Of a stretch of 64,000 bases of DNA, positions 21,757 through 32,890 are shown in pieces. The stretch is from Ustilaginoidea virens (Eukaryota > Ascomycota > Sordariomycetes > Hypocreales > Clavicipitaceae). A model generated the notes under the pieces. That model saw only the letters and a list, made by a program, of their open reading frames with translations. It had not been told where the DNA came from and searched no databases. The stretch's first letter is position 1, and each line of letters begins with the position of its first letter. The stretch is from the NCBI RefSeq assembly GCF_000687475.1, contig NC_057318.1:6324001-6388000 (forward strand), read 5' to 3'. The position numbers were made by a program, and so were the translations under genes.

Positions 21757-22145
21757 GGATTCGGCCGGATGAAAGGTAAAGCGGCAGAGACAGGTGTTTG
21801 CTTCAACGGTTAACTTAAAGAGCGATTGAGAGAGGATTCGGCCGGATTCACTGTGACAGCGGTGCTGCGATCGTCAATTTTGACAGAGACCGACATAGAA
21901 TTCGGCGTGATTGATAGTGTTGAGACAGCAACAGGTGCCTGTGATAGTCAATATTGACAGCTGTTGAGATGGAATTCGGCCGGATTGACCGGTATAGCCG
22001 CAGCTAGTTAGAGCCTCCTACAATCGTTAACAGTAATAGCAGCTAAGGAAGAATTCGGCCGGATTAAGCAGTACTGCAGCAGCGGTAAGAGCCTGTCGTA
22101 ATTTTTTAATAACAAACCGTGGCCGACGGAGGATTTGTCCGGTTT
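21757..22145. repeat. Degenerate minisatellite, about 75-bp period, six units
   Basis: The core GGATTCGGCCGGATT (best form GAATTCGGCCGGATT) recurs at about 21757, 21834, 21898 (shortened), 21972, 22051 and 22128 (diverged). Spacings are about 77, 64, 74, 79 and 77. Between cores the units share GACAG/CAGCAG, GGTGCCTGT-like and CGTTAACA/GTCAATATTGACAG-like pieces. Reading frames are not maintained, so this is non-coding tandem DNA. Confidence 0.8.
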
Positions 22146-22644
22146 GAAAGAATATCGCCGATGAAATCGACTGGATAGCGGCGGAAGGTGCTGCACAGGC
22201 CTAGTCAAAGGCACAGTATTATCTTGCTGCTAGCTGGTTTGGTTCTTGATGAAGTCGGTTTGGTAAGTAGCACGAAGGAATGAGCAATTGCTACCACTTA
22301 CTATAGTACGGCTGGGTGTATTGTCATCAGGTCATAGGTGGCCATAGATAGTTATATATAACAGCTGTAGATGCTGCTTGTAAAGAAAAGAGTCTGCTGT
22401 AAACAATGTGAAGGTTGATTTCTACTCTCTCTACAAAAATTCCGTCCTTGTGTCCTACTTGTAGGGCTATAACAGGGCCATAGGCCCTCCGTCACGACCT
22501 AGCCACAACTATATACATTGCTCATTTTCTATCGTACTAAATCTATATCATTGGCAACGTGGGCTAAGACCCCTTATTCCCCAAGCAGTCCTTAAAACAA
22601 ATTCGCAACAATGATTACATCTAGACTGGCGGTTTCTGGACATC
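22146..22644. other. Gene-free stretch
   Basis: AT-leaning sequence with no supported gene; its right end is probably the 3' UTR of the minus-strand gene at 22645. I see no RNA gene or repeat beyond short homopolymers. Confidence 0.4.
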
Positions 22645-23001
22645 TTAGGACTGGTGCACCGTTCCCCGATTGAGCTTTCGTAGGTTTTGCTTTTGCTTAG
22701 GATTGCGCAGGGGCCGCAACGCCTTCTTTTCTTCACTGGCGAAATACGTTATGGCGTGAGCGCTGGGACGGAATCCATCGGTGAATACCACCTGCTCCTT
22801 GTTAACGAGACTGAAAACATCAACATAGACTATATTATTTTGAAAGCGCATGCGAGTAGTCTGGCCGGGAAATATCGAGCGCATAAGGTCTTTGTAGCGG
22901 ATAAGATCGTCAGGGTGAATAACATCGCTGGGCTTAAAAGCAGCTGTGGCAAGGGAGACCAGGAGGGTGGCTAGGGCGATAATAGTGCGCAGGAGATGCA
23001 T
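22645..23001 (-). CDS. Small secreted protein, cysteine-free, effector candidate
   Basis: 118 aa from ATG 23001. The N-terminus M-H-L-L-R followed by a hydrophobic core (residues about 5-18) and S-L-A-T-A-A ending at about 21 is a classical signal peptide, giving a mature chain of about 97 residues. The mature part has no Cys, a mixed middle (about 22-75) and a strongly basic tail (about 91-113: KK, RNPK, QKQNLRK). A TATAAA lies at 23093-23098 on the minus strand, 92 bp before the ATG, which supports a real promoter. I recognise no family. Small size, secretion signal and position beside repeats are typical of fungal effector candidates, but that role is inference. Confidence 0.65.
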   Translation of the reverse strand: MHLLRTIIALATLLVSLATAAFKPSDVIHPDDLIRYKDLMRSIFPGQTTRMRFQNNIVYVDVFSLVNKEQVVFTDGFRPSAHAITYFASEEKKALRPLRNPKQKQNLRKLNRGTVHQS

Positions 23002-23092
23002 TATTAATATTAGGCCTTTGCGAGCAACTGAAGAGTTTTATACGAGCATCTGACGATGTTTGTCCTGCCCGGGGGGTGGATCTGAGCCGGAA

Positions 23093-23098
23093 TTTATA
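23093..23098 (-). promoter_or_regulatory. TATA box of the small secreted protein gene
   Basis: GCTATAAATTCC on the minus strand, about 92 bp upstream of the ATG at 23001. Confidence 0.6.
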
Positions 23099-25322
23099 GC
23101 AGTTCTAGCTGCGGTGTTGACAGGAATTGCCGATACCTCGTCACCTTCTTAGCCCAGATATTTCCGTCTATTCAAAGGTGACCAGATGTTCGATGAAAAA
23201 GTATATTGAACTTAACACTCCGAAAGGCAAGCGCCACATCAGCCACTTCAATAATTAGCTGAGGGCAGAACTTTCGAATTAAAAGCATATAATAAACTTG
23301 CAACGTGGCATGTGTATTGCAAGCAGGAAAATACGAAGCTACCTAGTTTTAAAGAAACTATACATTTAGTAAAGGCCTAGAATTTGCGCCTTAGAAAGAC
23401 AGAATTAGCGATTAATGTCCACTCTAATTCTTAGCTATCTTTGGCGTTGGCAAGGAGCTGATTTTTAGCAACCGTATCTACTGCTTACTCACGCATAGTA
23501 TAGGATCCCCGGCCATTGGCAGCTGAAGTCGGCCGCACCGCGTCTAGCTCGGCCTATCCGGCGGACTTTCCGGCACGCAGCAGGGGACTCCGTTGAACAG
23601 ATAGCTCGATTCACTGATTTCAATGCTCACCGAACAGGCTGGGCTATTTCCGGATCTGATAGGAATGGGTCCCTAGTGCCCTACCCATTTAGGTCAGAGG
23701 CGTGGCTTCTTGCTGCTATCGCATTTGCATCGCGCTAAGCGGGGCTCACTAGCGAAGGATGCATAAAAGTCCTTGATTACTATCTAATAAAGGGCGAATT
23801 GTCCCCTCTAAATATACCGCTCCGTTTTATAAAGTAGATAGAGCAAATACTCGGAAATGAAGAAAATTTAGCTAGGTTATCTACGAATAGGTCTGACGTG
23901 GCCTGTTCTTTAACAAAAGAAATCATGAGCAGCGATAACAAGCGACGTTTGCCGGGGCGCGGCGTTGCCAATGACACATACTAATATGGTGCGACAATTT
24001 GGTCTGGTGATGTGCATCCTGTTGCACTAATATGTGACGCCACATAAAGTGCGGCGTCACTAGGCTTCATATACCAAATACAAAAGTGAAGTATCTACTA
24101 GTAAACTCCGTATTTAGTAAACGGCAGAACAACTTTCCATTCAGTGTTCGACTTGGCTCTGGCCCCGAGGCCCGAATGCCCCAAGGGTCCTCCGCCGTTT
24201 ACGGCCACCGCCTGTCAAGAGATGGCTAACATAACAAGGAGCGAATCTGCAAATTCTAGCCCAAAGCTGTAAGTTGACCTTCGGGCGGAGTATTACGCAG
24301 TCATCTTCTAGACGTCATGTTACAGCCATGTAAATGCACATGGCTTGCTTGATTTGTGCTTTTGGGTCCGCCTGCTTGGCTGATCTGGCTTAAAGTGTTG
24401 CAGCTCTCTCTGTACGATATTTATCGGGGAAACGTGCGGAGTATCACGCCTATCTTGGGATATGTTACCGCTTTTTACTGTCCATAAGGCTTTCCTCACG
24501 CTATGATCAACGTAACTGTGCAGAAACCGCATGCGATGGCGCAATTCCGCGACCCATGTTACACTTAGGCTCCAAGCGCTATGCAGTTTTAATCACACCG
24601 GCGGTGCAATATTGGTCCAAATGGAGACTCCAGAAGAGCATAATTATTGATTGGCAAAGGGGATCAAGCCAGTCCAGGAGTTCCCTCCTCACCAGGTTCT
24701 CACGGCCCCTTATTAACAGCCAGCTGCCAGTCGGCGATTGTCGCGGATAGAGGGGGTTAATTGAAAGAGCGAGCCGGAGCACTACCATTATGGTTTAGTT
24801 TTTCCGCCTACTCGACGATGCATGCAGATCTGCCTGACCATGGTGAGGAGGGCCAGCCCGAGAAAAAGAGGCCAGGACGGAAGGAGACTGGTGAAGCAAC
24901 GGCTCAGCACGCACGTTAATGCCAAGGCTATATGATGAGAGGGAAAATTGCCTAATCTTGCTCGAAATTCCCTGAAAAACATGCTATGCATTATATTACA
25001 TCTAGGTACCTCATGGTATTGAATAACGGTACCCTATCTTTCTGTCATTGCTGGTGCTGAACAGTCGCTTTTGAGCCGCGCCACGGATGGATACGACTTC
25101 GTTTTGGCCACTGCCCAGGCAAGCCTCAACCCAGGCTAAAAGATATTCCTCGATAGGAATTTCCAGCCAACTACTCATGTTTTCCTGATTATGAATGATC
25201 AGGGGACGGGCATTGGTCAGGCTCTGATACTGGAGGAACTTATGCGCCGGACTGGCGATGTAAATCCTCTCACAGCCCATCATGGAACTTCTCCAACGAA
25301 AAGAATCCGGAAACCTATTTAG
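23099..25322. other. Gene-free stretch, 2.2 kb
   Basis: No gene is supported. ORFs are below 75 codons except one minus-strand frame at 25011-25283 (90 codons, W-L-E-I-P-I-E-E-Y-L-L-A-W-V-E-A) that looks protein-like but matches nothing I know and may be a relic. A hairpin lies at 24034-24060. Composition shifts back and forth, suggesting old, mutated insertions. Confidence 0.4.
24034..24060. other. Small inverted repeat
   Basis: GTGACGCC at 24034-24041 pairs with GGCGTCAC at 24053-24060 across an 11-base loop. It could be an end of an old DNA transposon or chance. No poly(T) follows to suggest a terminator. Confidence 0.4.
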
Positions 25323-27223
25323 GCAGGGTTTGCGGGCGACTTTTTATTCCAGATTGGCCTAACTGGTCCACAAAAGACTATCCCCGATTTCTTCATTCTC
25401 GAAAACGACGCGGACAACGCCGAGTCCCGACTTTTTTGCTCAGAATTTGCCATTATCGCGAACACACCACCCGGAGGTTGGATTTCCGGAGCTTGGGACG
25501 TGTAAAAGCAAAGCGACGAGGTAGATGGAAAAGCCAAGCATGGGTCTTTGAAACAACGGTCAATCTCCAGAGGGCCGATTTGCTCAAGAACCTCGACACG
25601 CCCTACAGCAACAACCACCCAGAGGAAAAGCAGGAGATACTGCGCGCGCTCGCCATCTGTCAGCCACGGAATTTAGCCTGCAGCAGCTCTTGTTCGACCT
25701 GGACAGCAGCATCGTGCAGCGGGTACCAGAGATCAAGGGCGTCGAGCCCGGGAGACCGGACTACGAAGCCCTAAGTAAGTATTTCAAGGATTACTAAATT
25801 GGCGAGGCCAAGAAGAACAGCTGGCCGCCGCTGGGCATCACTACTGTCGCGCAGGAGAGTGGCCCTTTCACATTCGTCCTGACGGATTATGAGATATAAG
25901 TCGCGGCAAGTAAGGAGGATTCCATCGCCAGCACCCTCGACAATGTCTGCGTCGTCAACAACCACAGAAAATACGTTTTCGACTATTACTGGGTTGTCAA
26001 GAGCCAGGTTGGCCAGATTCACGGCGTGTTGAGCATGAAGAAGGCGACCCTATTCAAAGTCTTTGAAAACCAGCTGCTCGAATAAATCCCGAGTGGTGTT
26101 GTGAACTCCTCGGAGTGTTCTCCAAAATGCTACCACTATATTTTCTAAGGATGTCGAGCGCACGAAGCGGGCGCTGCACGATACCGTCAAGCTGTATATC
26201 AAGCACCAAGTCGGCCAGATCGACCATGCAAGGATCGCTTACGCAACCCCCTAGACGACGTTTGATGAAAGATTAGAGAATGGGGTGGAATCGCAGACTG
26301 GTCCTCGCTGAGCGATGCGGCCAACTCGCCGCCAGATGGTAGCAGCCAAGATGCTCTCACCGGACACAATTCCTCGTCGCTTTTGTTTACCAACTATTTT
26401 CGAGGTTAGAACAAAAATATGCATGTCAAGACAGCCTTGCCGAGTGTGGGTATGCTGCGGTGGATGAGCTGTTCCAGATGCTCTTGGACGCGATTTCTGA
26501 GCAAGGTAAGAGCTTATCGACGGTTTACAAATACCTTTAGGACTTGGCTGCCGCCTTCAAGAAGCTCAACGTGGGATAAATAATTAAAGAAATTGCAGCT
26601 ATCCTTGGTTCGGCTCTTATGTCGTCGGTCGAAGAGGTTGTAGACGCCTTGTTCCGCGTTCTAGGTCATCTCGCCAGCTCGGCGCTTGATCTGCTCGATG
26701 TGAAGCTGCGCATTCCCATCATCTCCGACATTCGGGGCGCGATTGGAGTTCCCGAAATCTCCTCACTGGATCTTTTCTGCTGGATCGGTGCGGTCGGATA
26801 CACGCTTGTTTTCAAGATGATGACAAAAACGGCACGCTATTTCCTGATAAAAGCGACGCCCGAGCCATCATTTCCGCCGACTCGTAGCCTAATTTGGAGG
26901 CCATTTTCACACGGCGGCCAGCCGCTGAAATAGATGCCAGCCAGGATGGGGACAAGGACCTTTTTTTCCTTGAAATCTCTGCAAAGGTCATACATGGCGC
27001 TGGCCACGGCGTGTCAGACTTCCTCTTGTTCGTGGCGACCTTTGCCAGCAGCGCCGAAGCGCTCTACCTGACGGTTGCCAATCCGTGGGGAACTCCTTTC
27101 ACCGTCCTAGGCATCTTCGTCGCCGGCTCGTAAGGGGGAGCCGCGTATCTTACCCCTCGATACCCTGTTGAGATTGCTGCTGTCAACGCCGCGTCCTCCT
27201 CCACACAGCAGCCGGGATCGTGA
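25323..27223 (+). pseudogene. Broken relic of a large fungal protein of unknown function
   Basis: Protein-like segments run along the plus strand in changing frames. Examples: 25323-25505 (G-D-F-L-F-Q-I-G-L-T-G-P ending at a stop), about 25530-25665 (R-A-D-L-L-K-N-L-D-T-P-Y-S-N-N), 25650-26085 (F-S-L-Q-Q-L-L-F-D-L-D-S with stops at about 25796, 25897 and 26083), about 26440-26930 (I-P-I-I-S-D-I...S-L-D-L-F-C-W-I-G-A) and 26820-27133 (F-P-D-K-S-D-A...). Adjacent pieces connect by one-base shifts, as near 25660 and 26820, so several frameshifts and at least five stops have accumulated. The pattern resembles large uncharacterised ascomycete proteins of roughly a thousand residues; I cannot name a function. 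The 5' end is not found. Confidence 0.6.
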
Positions 27224-28662
27224 GCGGACTGCGCAGTCGGCTCTAGCAGGCTGATATTAATAAGACTTGGAATTGGGTTATTCTGGTTGCGTATCGAGAT
27301 TTTTGCTCCACTTTGCTGCAGCATTTATCGCGAAACACTCAAGCAAGCCTTAATTCTCTAAGACGGGGTAGCGGGTACAAGACCAATGCGTCCGCTATAA
27401 ACACAAGTCGAATGAGCACCGGATGGTTACACATCCAGGTCAAGTTCTGCCAAATGCTAGTTTACGCAAACATTCCTTGTTGCGTACAGAACCCAGCTTA
27501 TCCAACTCTTGACTCCCCTTCAAGAGAGAATTCAAGTTATCGCGGCCCATGCTAGAGGGGTATGCCACTGCCTATCCCAAGGAGCAAATCTAGCATTTAT
27601 GCGCCTTTATGTCTTCAGAATTTCCGGTATGATTACCCTATTTCAGGGTACGTGACTATGCTCACTGGCGTCGTGGTATCCAGCTCATCCTGCTCTGCCG
27701 TGTTGGAAGGAGTTGCAGGCCGCCATGCTATTATAATGCGTTACCCCAAGTCGATTCCTCGGTAAAGTATGCTTGGGAACTTCTCACGTGTTCCAGTGTG
27801 TGATTTAACCATGTTTAATGATTCGTGTCATGAAAAGAGCGGACGGCGCCAATACCTTAGAGCAGCAGATGCACCGCGGTTGCAGGATGCTGCTGTTCGG
27901 GTTGAAATATAGTGGCGACGGGTGAAGACTTCAGCCGTAAACGTGCAGCAGTCAGGACCGAATTTAAGTTAAGCAGGGACTCTTTTAATCTATCGGTTTA
28001 CCATGCTCTGAAATCTAAAACCACAGCATCTATTTCCCGAGGTACACTCCTCCATACATGGATCGGAACCGCGGAGAAGAGCTTGGCGGGATGCAGAGAT
28101 ATCTAGCAGCCATGGCCGTAGGTGGCAGAGAAGTGTAGCGGTAATGGACACTGCTCGGATCGCAAGTGCTTGCTACGGCTTCTGAAAGAGCAGCTAATTG
28201 ATACGGGTTTCAAGTCACCGCCTACTGCTAACGACGCGCAATCTGCGGCAGATATTATACACCATCTGAATCCGTTTGGTATTGGCACTCTATAGCTGCC
28301 ATTCCTCGTTATGAAGCCCGTAGACTAATGAGCCCGTAGATAATGCTTCCAAACAAGCGATCCATCTCGCATGACTACGTGGTTGAAAAAACTATCTGCT
28401 CATTAGCACATACCCCTTTCATTCAGGAAGAAACGAAAGAGCGTATTAGACTGGAGCAAAACTCACAAACCAGCAAGAGCCAAATACACAATGGAGTCGC
28501 TATTGCTGCTAGCGTACCGAATGACGTCTGCATTATTGATGCAGTTCAGCCAGCCATATGAGTCCATGCCCTTCACATCCAGCTTAAGCCAAGGGTTAGC
28601 GTGTAGGATCTATCGCTTATCAGTACTCCATGCTCGACGTGCTCTCTTACTTGTTGAAATCT
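27224..28662. other. Gene-free stretch
   Basis: ORFs are below 85 codons, overlapping, with no domain. On the minus strand from 28662 down to about 28440, short protein-like pieces (for example G-M-D-S-Y-G-W-L-N-C near 28560-28530) might extend the remnant at 28663-28998 through frameshifts. No RNA gene is seen. Confidence 0.35.
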
Positions 28663-28998
28663 TCATACCTCATGCAACAGTATCGTGGCCGCAAACTTGC
28701 CAATGTCACTAATATTTATCCCCACCTGCGGTTCGTACCACAGCGGGGTGACAAGCGAATTTCTGAGATTGTACCTCAAGCCGAACAGCTCGACGATATC
28801 GTACATCCGGCCCAGCCTAGGAGCAAACCCGGGAAGGCTGTAGCCCATCAATATATCTTGTCGTTCGCAGGGTAGCTCAGGGGCAAAGTAGCCTGTCACA
28901 GAATCAAACCATGGGAAACTGTCCCTGGCTCTCACCCACCGGTGGGTTGTGCAAAAAATGCCAATGGCCGTTAACTCCAAAGGCAGCTTGTCGACCAA
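28663..28998 (-). pseudogene. Possible remnant of a fungal transcription-factor C-terminal region
   Basis: The open frame of 111 codons continues upstream to about 29011 without an ATG (E-L-Y-G-D-L-V before M-V-D-K-L-P). The chain A-I-G-I-F-C-T-T-H-R-W, F-P-W-F-D-S-V-T-G-Y-F-A-P-E-L-P and D-I-L-M-G-Y has the look of the middle region of Zn2Cys6 factors of the Fungal_trans_2 type. No zinc cluster is present, the N-terminus is missing and the C-terminus ends early, so it is probably a fragment. The family assignment is weak. Confidence 0.35.
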
Positions 28999-29138
28999 GT
29001 CGCCGTATAGCTCTTAAACACAGTTAATCCAGGCAACAGGCGTAAAACAGATTTTTTCGAAAGGGAAGAAAGAAAGGAGGCTCTACCTATCATTTCATCT
29101 CTTTTCAAACCGAGATAGTTCAGGTATCTCAGCATAAC

Positions 29139-29398
29139 GATGTGGCCCCCTTTTTACCCTTTTGCCCCTATGCCCGGTAGGGCATGCGGGCAGCCTGACC
29201 CGACTATGCTGATGCATATGACTACAGCACGCACACAAAAGAGGCTATATTATGTAATTCCTTTTTTGCTTCCTTTCTTCCTTCTTTTAGATAGTCATAA
29301 GTAAAGCAATAGAATCCGTTGCTTCGTGACCACCCGGTACATCATACCACGCGCGCGACCCTACATACAACTGGGTACCCCTTGATGTGACACCAACA
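29139..29398 (-). repeat. Solo LTR fragment of the Copia-Y family, not RIP-mutated
   Basis: The reverse complement begins TGTTGGTGTCACATCAAGGG and runs on through GGTACCCAG..GTAGGGTCGCGCGCGTGGTA and CATGCCCTACCGGGC, matching the LTR at 43831-44433 over its first ~260 bp. Similarity stops near 29139 (CGATGTGGCC), so the other end is missing. It keeps CA/TG dinucleotides, unlike the copies in the right-hand block. Confidence 0.8.
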
Positions 29399-30623
29399 CT
29401 TTGATTGAGTCTGGTATTTTATTGTCACTAATTGACATTCCCTCTATATGTCCCTATCCCTACTCAGCTAACTTTAATAACTAAATGCTGCCGGTCAATC
29501 GTCTGCTCTCCTTAACTAGACTGAAGGACTAACCCTTAGGGTGTGTTCTCCGCATTTAGTTCCATCCGATTTCTTGCCCTGGTAGGTTGTAGCACCAGAT
29601 ATGTTGTTATACTGGCAGATGCTGCAACTCTAGCTATCGACGGGCTTTGCTGTAGTGGCAACGGTCATTTTAAGAGTAGTCTTGTCTACGAGGACGATGA
29701 AAAAAGGGTAGTTATAAGTTTAGAGAAGGATAAGAAATGGGTTTTATTTGATTATATCAGCAAGTTAACTTGTATGGTTTATCCTCTTGCAAAAAAGAGG
29801 TGCTTTTGTATTAATACCAGGTTTGTAATTCTAGTAGGCATCTATATACGGACCTAGACAGGCGAGGCGACTGCAGGTCTAGCGGGCAGCTGATCACATT
29901 GCCAATTGTGATGTATAGCTCGCTTGAACAGAACCGGTGAGCAACTCTTGTTCGCAAACACTGCACGGCCAATCAAGGGAAGTTGTATATACGCAAGTCA
30001 CAGGCGACTTCGGCGGCATCTGCATTAAATATAACGATATCCCCTGCAATATCACCTAAGCTGAGTTAGGCCTGCTAAAATATATCCTGGTATTATGTAA
30101 CAACGCTACAACCTAAGTACTAGACTGGGCGGTACTAGAAACCTGCTATCGAAGGTATGTGGTTTACCTCTCATGGAGCATGATGCAGGACACAGGTGGG
30201 TAGAAAGTAGGGAACGGGTCTGGTCAAACCCTATCTTCAAAAAAGATGGCACACAATCAGGAAGCCGGGCACTACATCCTTGGCCTTCAGCTGCACGCTC
30301 GACAGTAAAGGTCGCAAGGTGGAAAAGACTTTCATTGGCTTTGACCTTATCAAGGCTGGTTTCACCAAGTGCAGCAAACCGACGTGCATTGAACCAGGCA
30401 GCAGCGCCTCATTTCAACTCCGCCATTTTCATGAACAGGATTTTATTTGTCTATAACAGGTGAGGATTATCTTGTCAGTGTTAGCAGTGATTGCGCATGG
30501 GTACTTACACCGATTTACCACGCTGAGACGGCAACCAGCGTCAGTAAGAAAAAACTGCAAAAGGAACGACGCCCTCCCGAAGACTAGGTATTTCTTCTTC
30601 GTAATAGTCTGATTACCATTAAA
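29399..30623. other. Gene-poor stretch with one small coding relic
   Basis: A 104-codon plus-strand ORF at 29543-29857 has no start context, domain or splice support and is not called. One plausible relic lies at 30250-30450. The last about 150 bp precede the gene at 30624. Confidence 0.4.
30250..30450 (+). pseudogene. Small coding relic, possibly of a secreted protein
   Basis: One plus-strand frame reads F-S-C-T-L-D-S-K-G-R-K and then K-A-G-F-T-K-C-S-K-P-T-C-I-E-P-G to a TAA at about 30450. It has four Cys and a composition like small extracellular fungal proteins, but no ATG or signal peptide joins it cleanly upstream. It could be the last exon of a gene whose start I cannot place, or a dead fragment. 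Confidence 0.3.
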
Positions 30624-31322
30624 ATGGCTGCCGCTATTGCCAGCTACTCTCACGACCATTTCCACAGTCTCCCGTCAGTCAAGGAAGCGCACGAGCGTTT
30701 TGTCAACATTAAAGGCCAGGGCCATGTTGAATGGTTCAAGAAATTCTTCGTTGCATCGAATATGGACAGAAGGTTCGGGCTGGCCATGATCCACCGCCAC
30801 TTTGATTTGGAACACCATGAGAAGCTGGTTGAGTATAAGGGTACTTCGATCCCCTGGTCTGGCGGATTTTCTGGAATGAAGGAACCACAGCCAGCCATGT
30901 GGTCCTTCGACGATAAAGGGGTTTTGAGACCTATTGAGTTCTACTACTCCGAGGCACATGACGGCAATTTCGCAGAAAAGGACTTGGAGCTCATCGCCAA
31001 GTTCAAGACTGAACTTGCCCTACGCGGCTTGGATAATGTGTTCGGCTTGGTCCGATATCCCGGAGACAAGTTCGATGGTTCCTGCGAGTTCTCACAGGGT
31101 AGAGCCAATATCAATCTGCAGCCCAAAGACGTAAGTTATATCCTCTCATCTCATGTATGCGGCCAGCTCGCTCACGGTTCATAGTATCCTGCTGTCCTGA
31201 AAGCCTTCTCTACTATATGGTTCTTCTCCGAGCCTCTTTGGAAGCGAGGTTGTACTTGCAAGTGCAACGAAGTTTCCAGCGACCATCCTCATACTGGGCA
31301 CAGGACAACACAGCGTACATAG
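30624..31322 (+). CDS. Uncharacterised ascomycete protein, two exons
   Basis: Exons 30624-31130 and 31185-31322 give 214 aa. The 54-bp intron has donor GTAAGT, branch CTCAC and acceptor CATAG, and joins in phase 0; without splicing the frame stops after 17 more codons. The chain begins M-A-A-A-I-A-S-Y-S-H-D-H-F, has E-R-F-V-N-I-K-G-Q-G-H and F-G-L-A-M-I-H-R-H-F-D-L, and ends with a Cys/His-rich tail (C-T-C-K-C-N, then H-P-H-T-G-H-R-T-T-Q). This resembles a multi-copy ascomycete family with an N-terminal E-R-F-V and F-G-L-x-L-x-H-K-H-F-D pattern and a Cys-rich end. No biochemical function is known to me. There is no signal peptide. It converges with the kinase-like gene at 31741. Confidence 0.75.
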
Positions 31323-31740
31323 TTCACCACAACATTGCCCTTTACATGTAGAATGCGAATAACAGGATAGTCATGTCAAAATTATGCTTGTGCAAATTGA
31401 AAGATAGCTCATTAAATTTCAACAGACCGCTTGTTTGGCTCATGAACGCCCGTGTTTGGTCATTTAATATGCCATAGTTATTTTAATGACAGGAGGCTGA
31501 ATATAGCTATTACTTTTGGCCAGGAATAATCTCACATTGTTTTCTTATGCGTTGAATGACAGACGACGCATGACTACGATAGCTTTCCTGCAATTTTGAA
31601 TACTTGATATCTGCCGTGATTTTGACAGTGTAGTCAGTGTGCATACGTGGGATCTGTCCACTGGTTTCAGCGAGCACATCTGCCTGATTCCAATATGAGA
31701 TAGCCAAAGCAAGGCTCCTGCAAAGCACATCGGCAGTAAT
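31323..31740. other. Intergenic region between convergent genes
   Basis: This is 3' UTR space of two convergent genes. ORFs here are shadows. No terminator-like structure is obvious. Confidence 0.5.
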
Positions 31741-32866
31741 TCAAGATCCTTGAGCATCAGCGACCCTTTGCTCTTCGTCGAGCCCAAGAAACACACAGTC
31801 AACCTTCCACCCGACGCGCGCCATAGAAATGTGCATTCCTTTGCTGGAGATAGACTCCAAATAGAGCGTGCGAAAGTCCACCTCCTTAGCGGTTTGCCAA
31901 CGCAGCATGGATAAGGCCGCCGGTGAAGTATGCGAAGAAAGAGACCGTGTGTAAGCCTGTCTGTCTTCGAGGATCGTTGGGCTCGGAGCAAAATTAGCCG
32001 AATGGGTGGCCCATAGAAAGCGAGAAAGACCAGCAGCTATGGCAATTGGAACCAACGCTGCAAAACCCCAGTCGATGACACTGTCGCATTTAGTTAGAAG
32101 TGGAAAGGACAGGTATTAACGATATTTCATATATACCATCTGATATTGTAATTCTTGTCGACGATAATATTTCCTGGCTTGATATCGCCGTGATCCATGG
32201 CGAAGACGGTGCTATTTCGATCTGTACCGAGTACTTGGTCAAGCAGAGCTTGCTGGTCGAGGCAGTCCTTCTCGGTGAGCCCAGGAATAGTTCCCTCTCG
32301 AACACGCCTAAGCCTGTTGCGCATACGTTGTTCAAAGTAAGTCATCGCAGTGGTAGAACCTGGTGTTTATGGTGAGACCTATTACTCGTCATATGAGTAG
32401 ACCTCATACCATTTCGGAGCGTGCACTGTATTAAGGACAGCTGTATTGAAGCCATTTGGCCAAGTAGAAAATCTCGAAGTGGCTGCGGTGGCGAATTTTC
32501 GTCCCAACTCAAGGGAAGTCCTTCCGCCCAGGCCAACAAGATGAAAGGGTGCTTGACGGGATTGTCAAAAGTCACGCTAGCCCCAAGGAATCTCGGAGCC
32601 CAGGGGAAGCCTTTTGCTTCGAGTTCTTTAAGAACACGCACTTCGATTTGGACTGTGGCTAGCGTGTTGTCATGACTGATGTCATCGTTGGGGTGCAGCA
32701 CACGAACGGCCACGCTTGCCTCGTCTTTAAAGCTGAGTTTGAAAACGCGACACTCACCTCCGTGGAATTCTCCGTCTAAGAATGGGCAGTTTCCGAACAT
32801 TCCGAGCTGGGATACGGCAGCGAAGATATTTTGTGGCTCGAAGTTGAACTTTCTCTGTGAGGCCAT
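31741..32866 (-). CDS. Aminoglycoside-phosphotransferase-like (APH/PF01636) kinase, three exons
   Basis: Exons 32866-32410, 32359-32137 and 32080-31741 give 1020 nt and 339 aa. The introns (50 and 56 bp) have donors GTATGA and GTATAT, and acceptors CACCAG and CGACAG; the second has a CTAAC branch site. Frame is kept across both. The kinase-like core is complete: V-A-V-R-V at about 52-56 (nucleotide-binding strand, Arg in place of Lys), E75, catalytic loop H-G-D-I-K-P-G-N at 209-216, and metal-binding D-W-G at 230-232. Fungal genomes carry many such APH-fold proteins; substrates are mostly unknown and this is not evidence of drug resistance. The ATG lies only 24 bp from LTR-derived sequence at 32891, so its promoter must lie in or beyond the repeat. 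Confidence 0.82.
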
Positions 32867-32890
32867 CCTAAGACGAGGCGGTAGGCCCTA

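Noticed and set aside
24034..24060. Hairpin as a transcription terminator
   Set aside because: No T-run follows, and such terminators are not expected in a fungal nuclear genome.
29543..29857. 104-codon plus-strand ORF
   Set aside because: No domain, no convincing start context, no neighbours to support it, and it lies in a gene-poor stretch beside a solo LTR.
31741..32866. Aminoglycoside resistance gene
   Set aside because: The fold is APH-like, but fungal genomes hold many such proteins with other or unknown substrates; nothing in the sequence points to a drug substrate.
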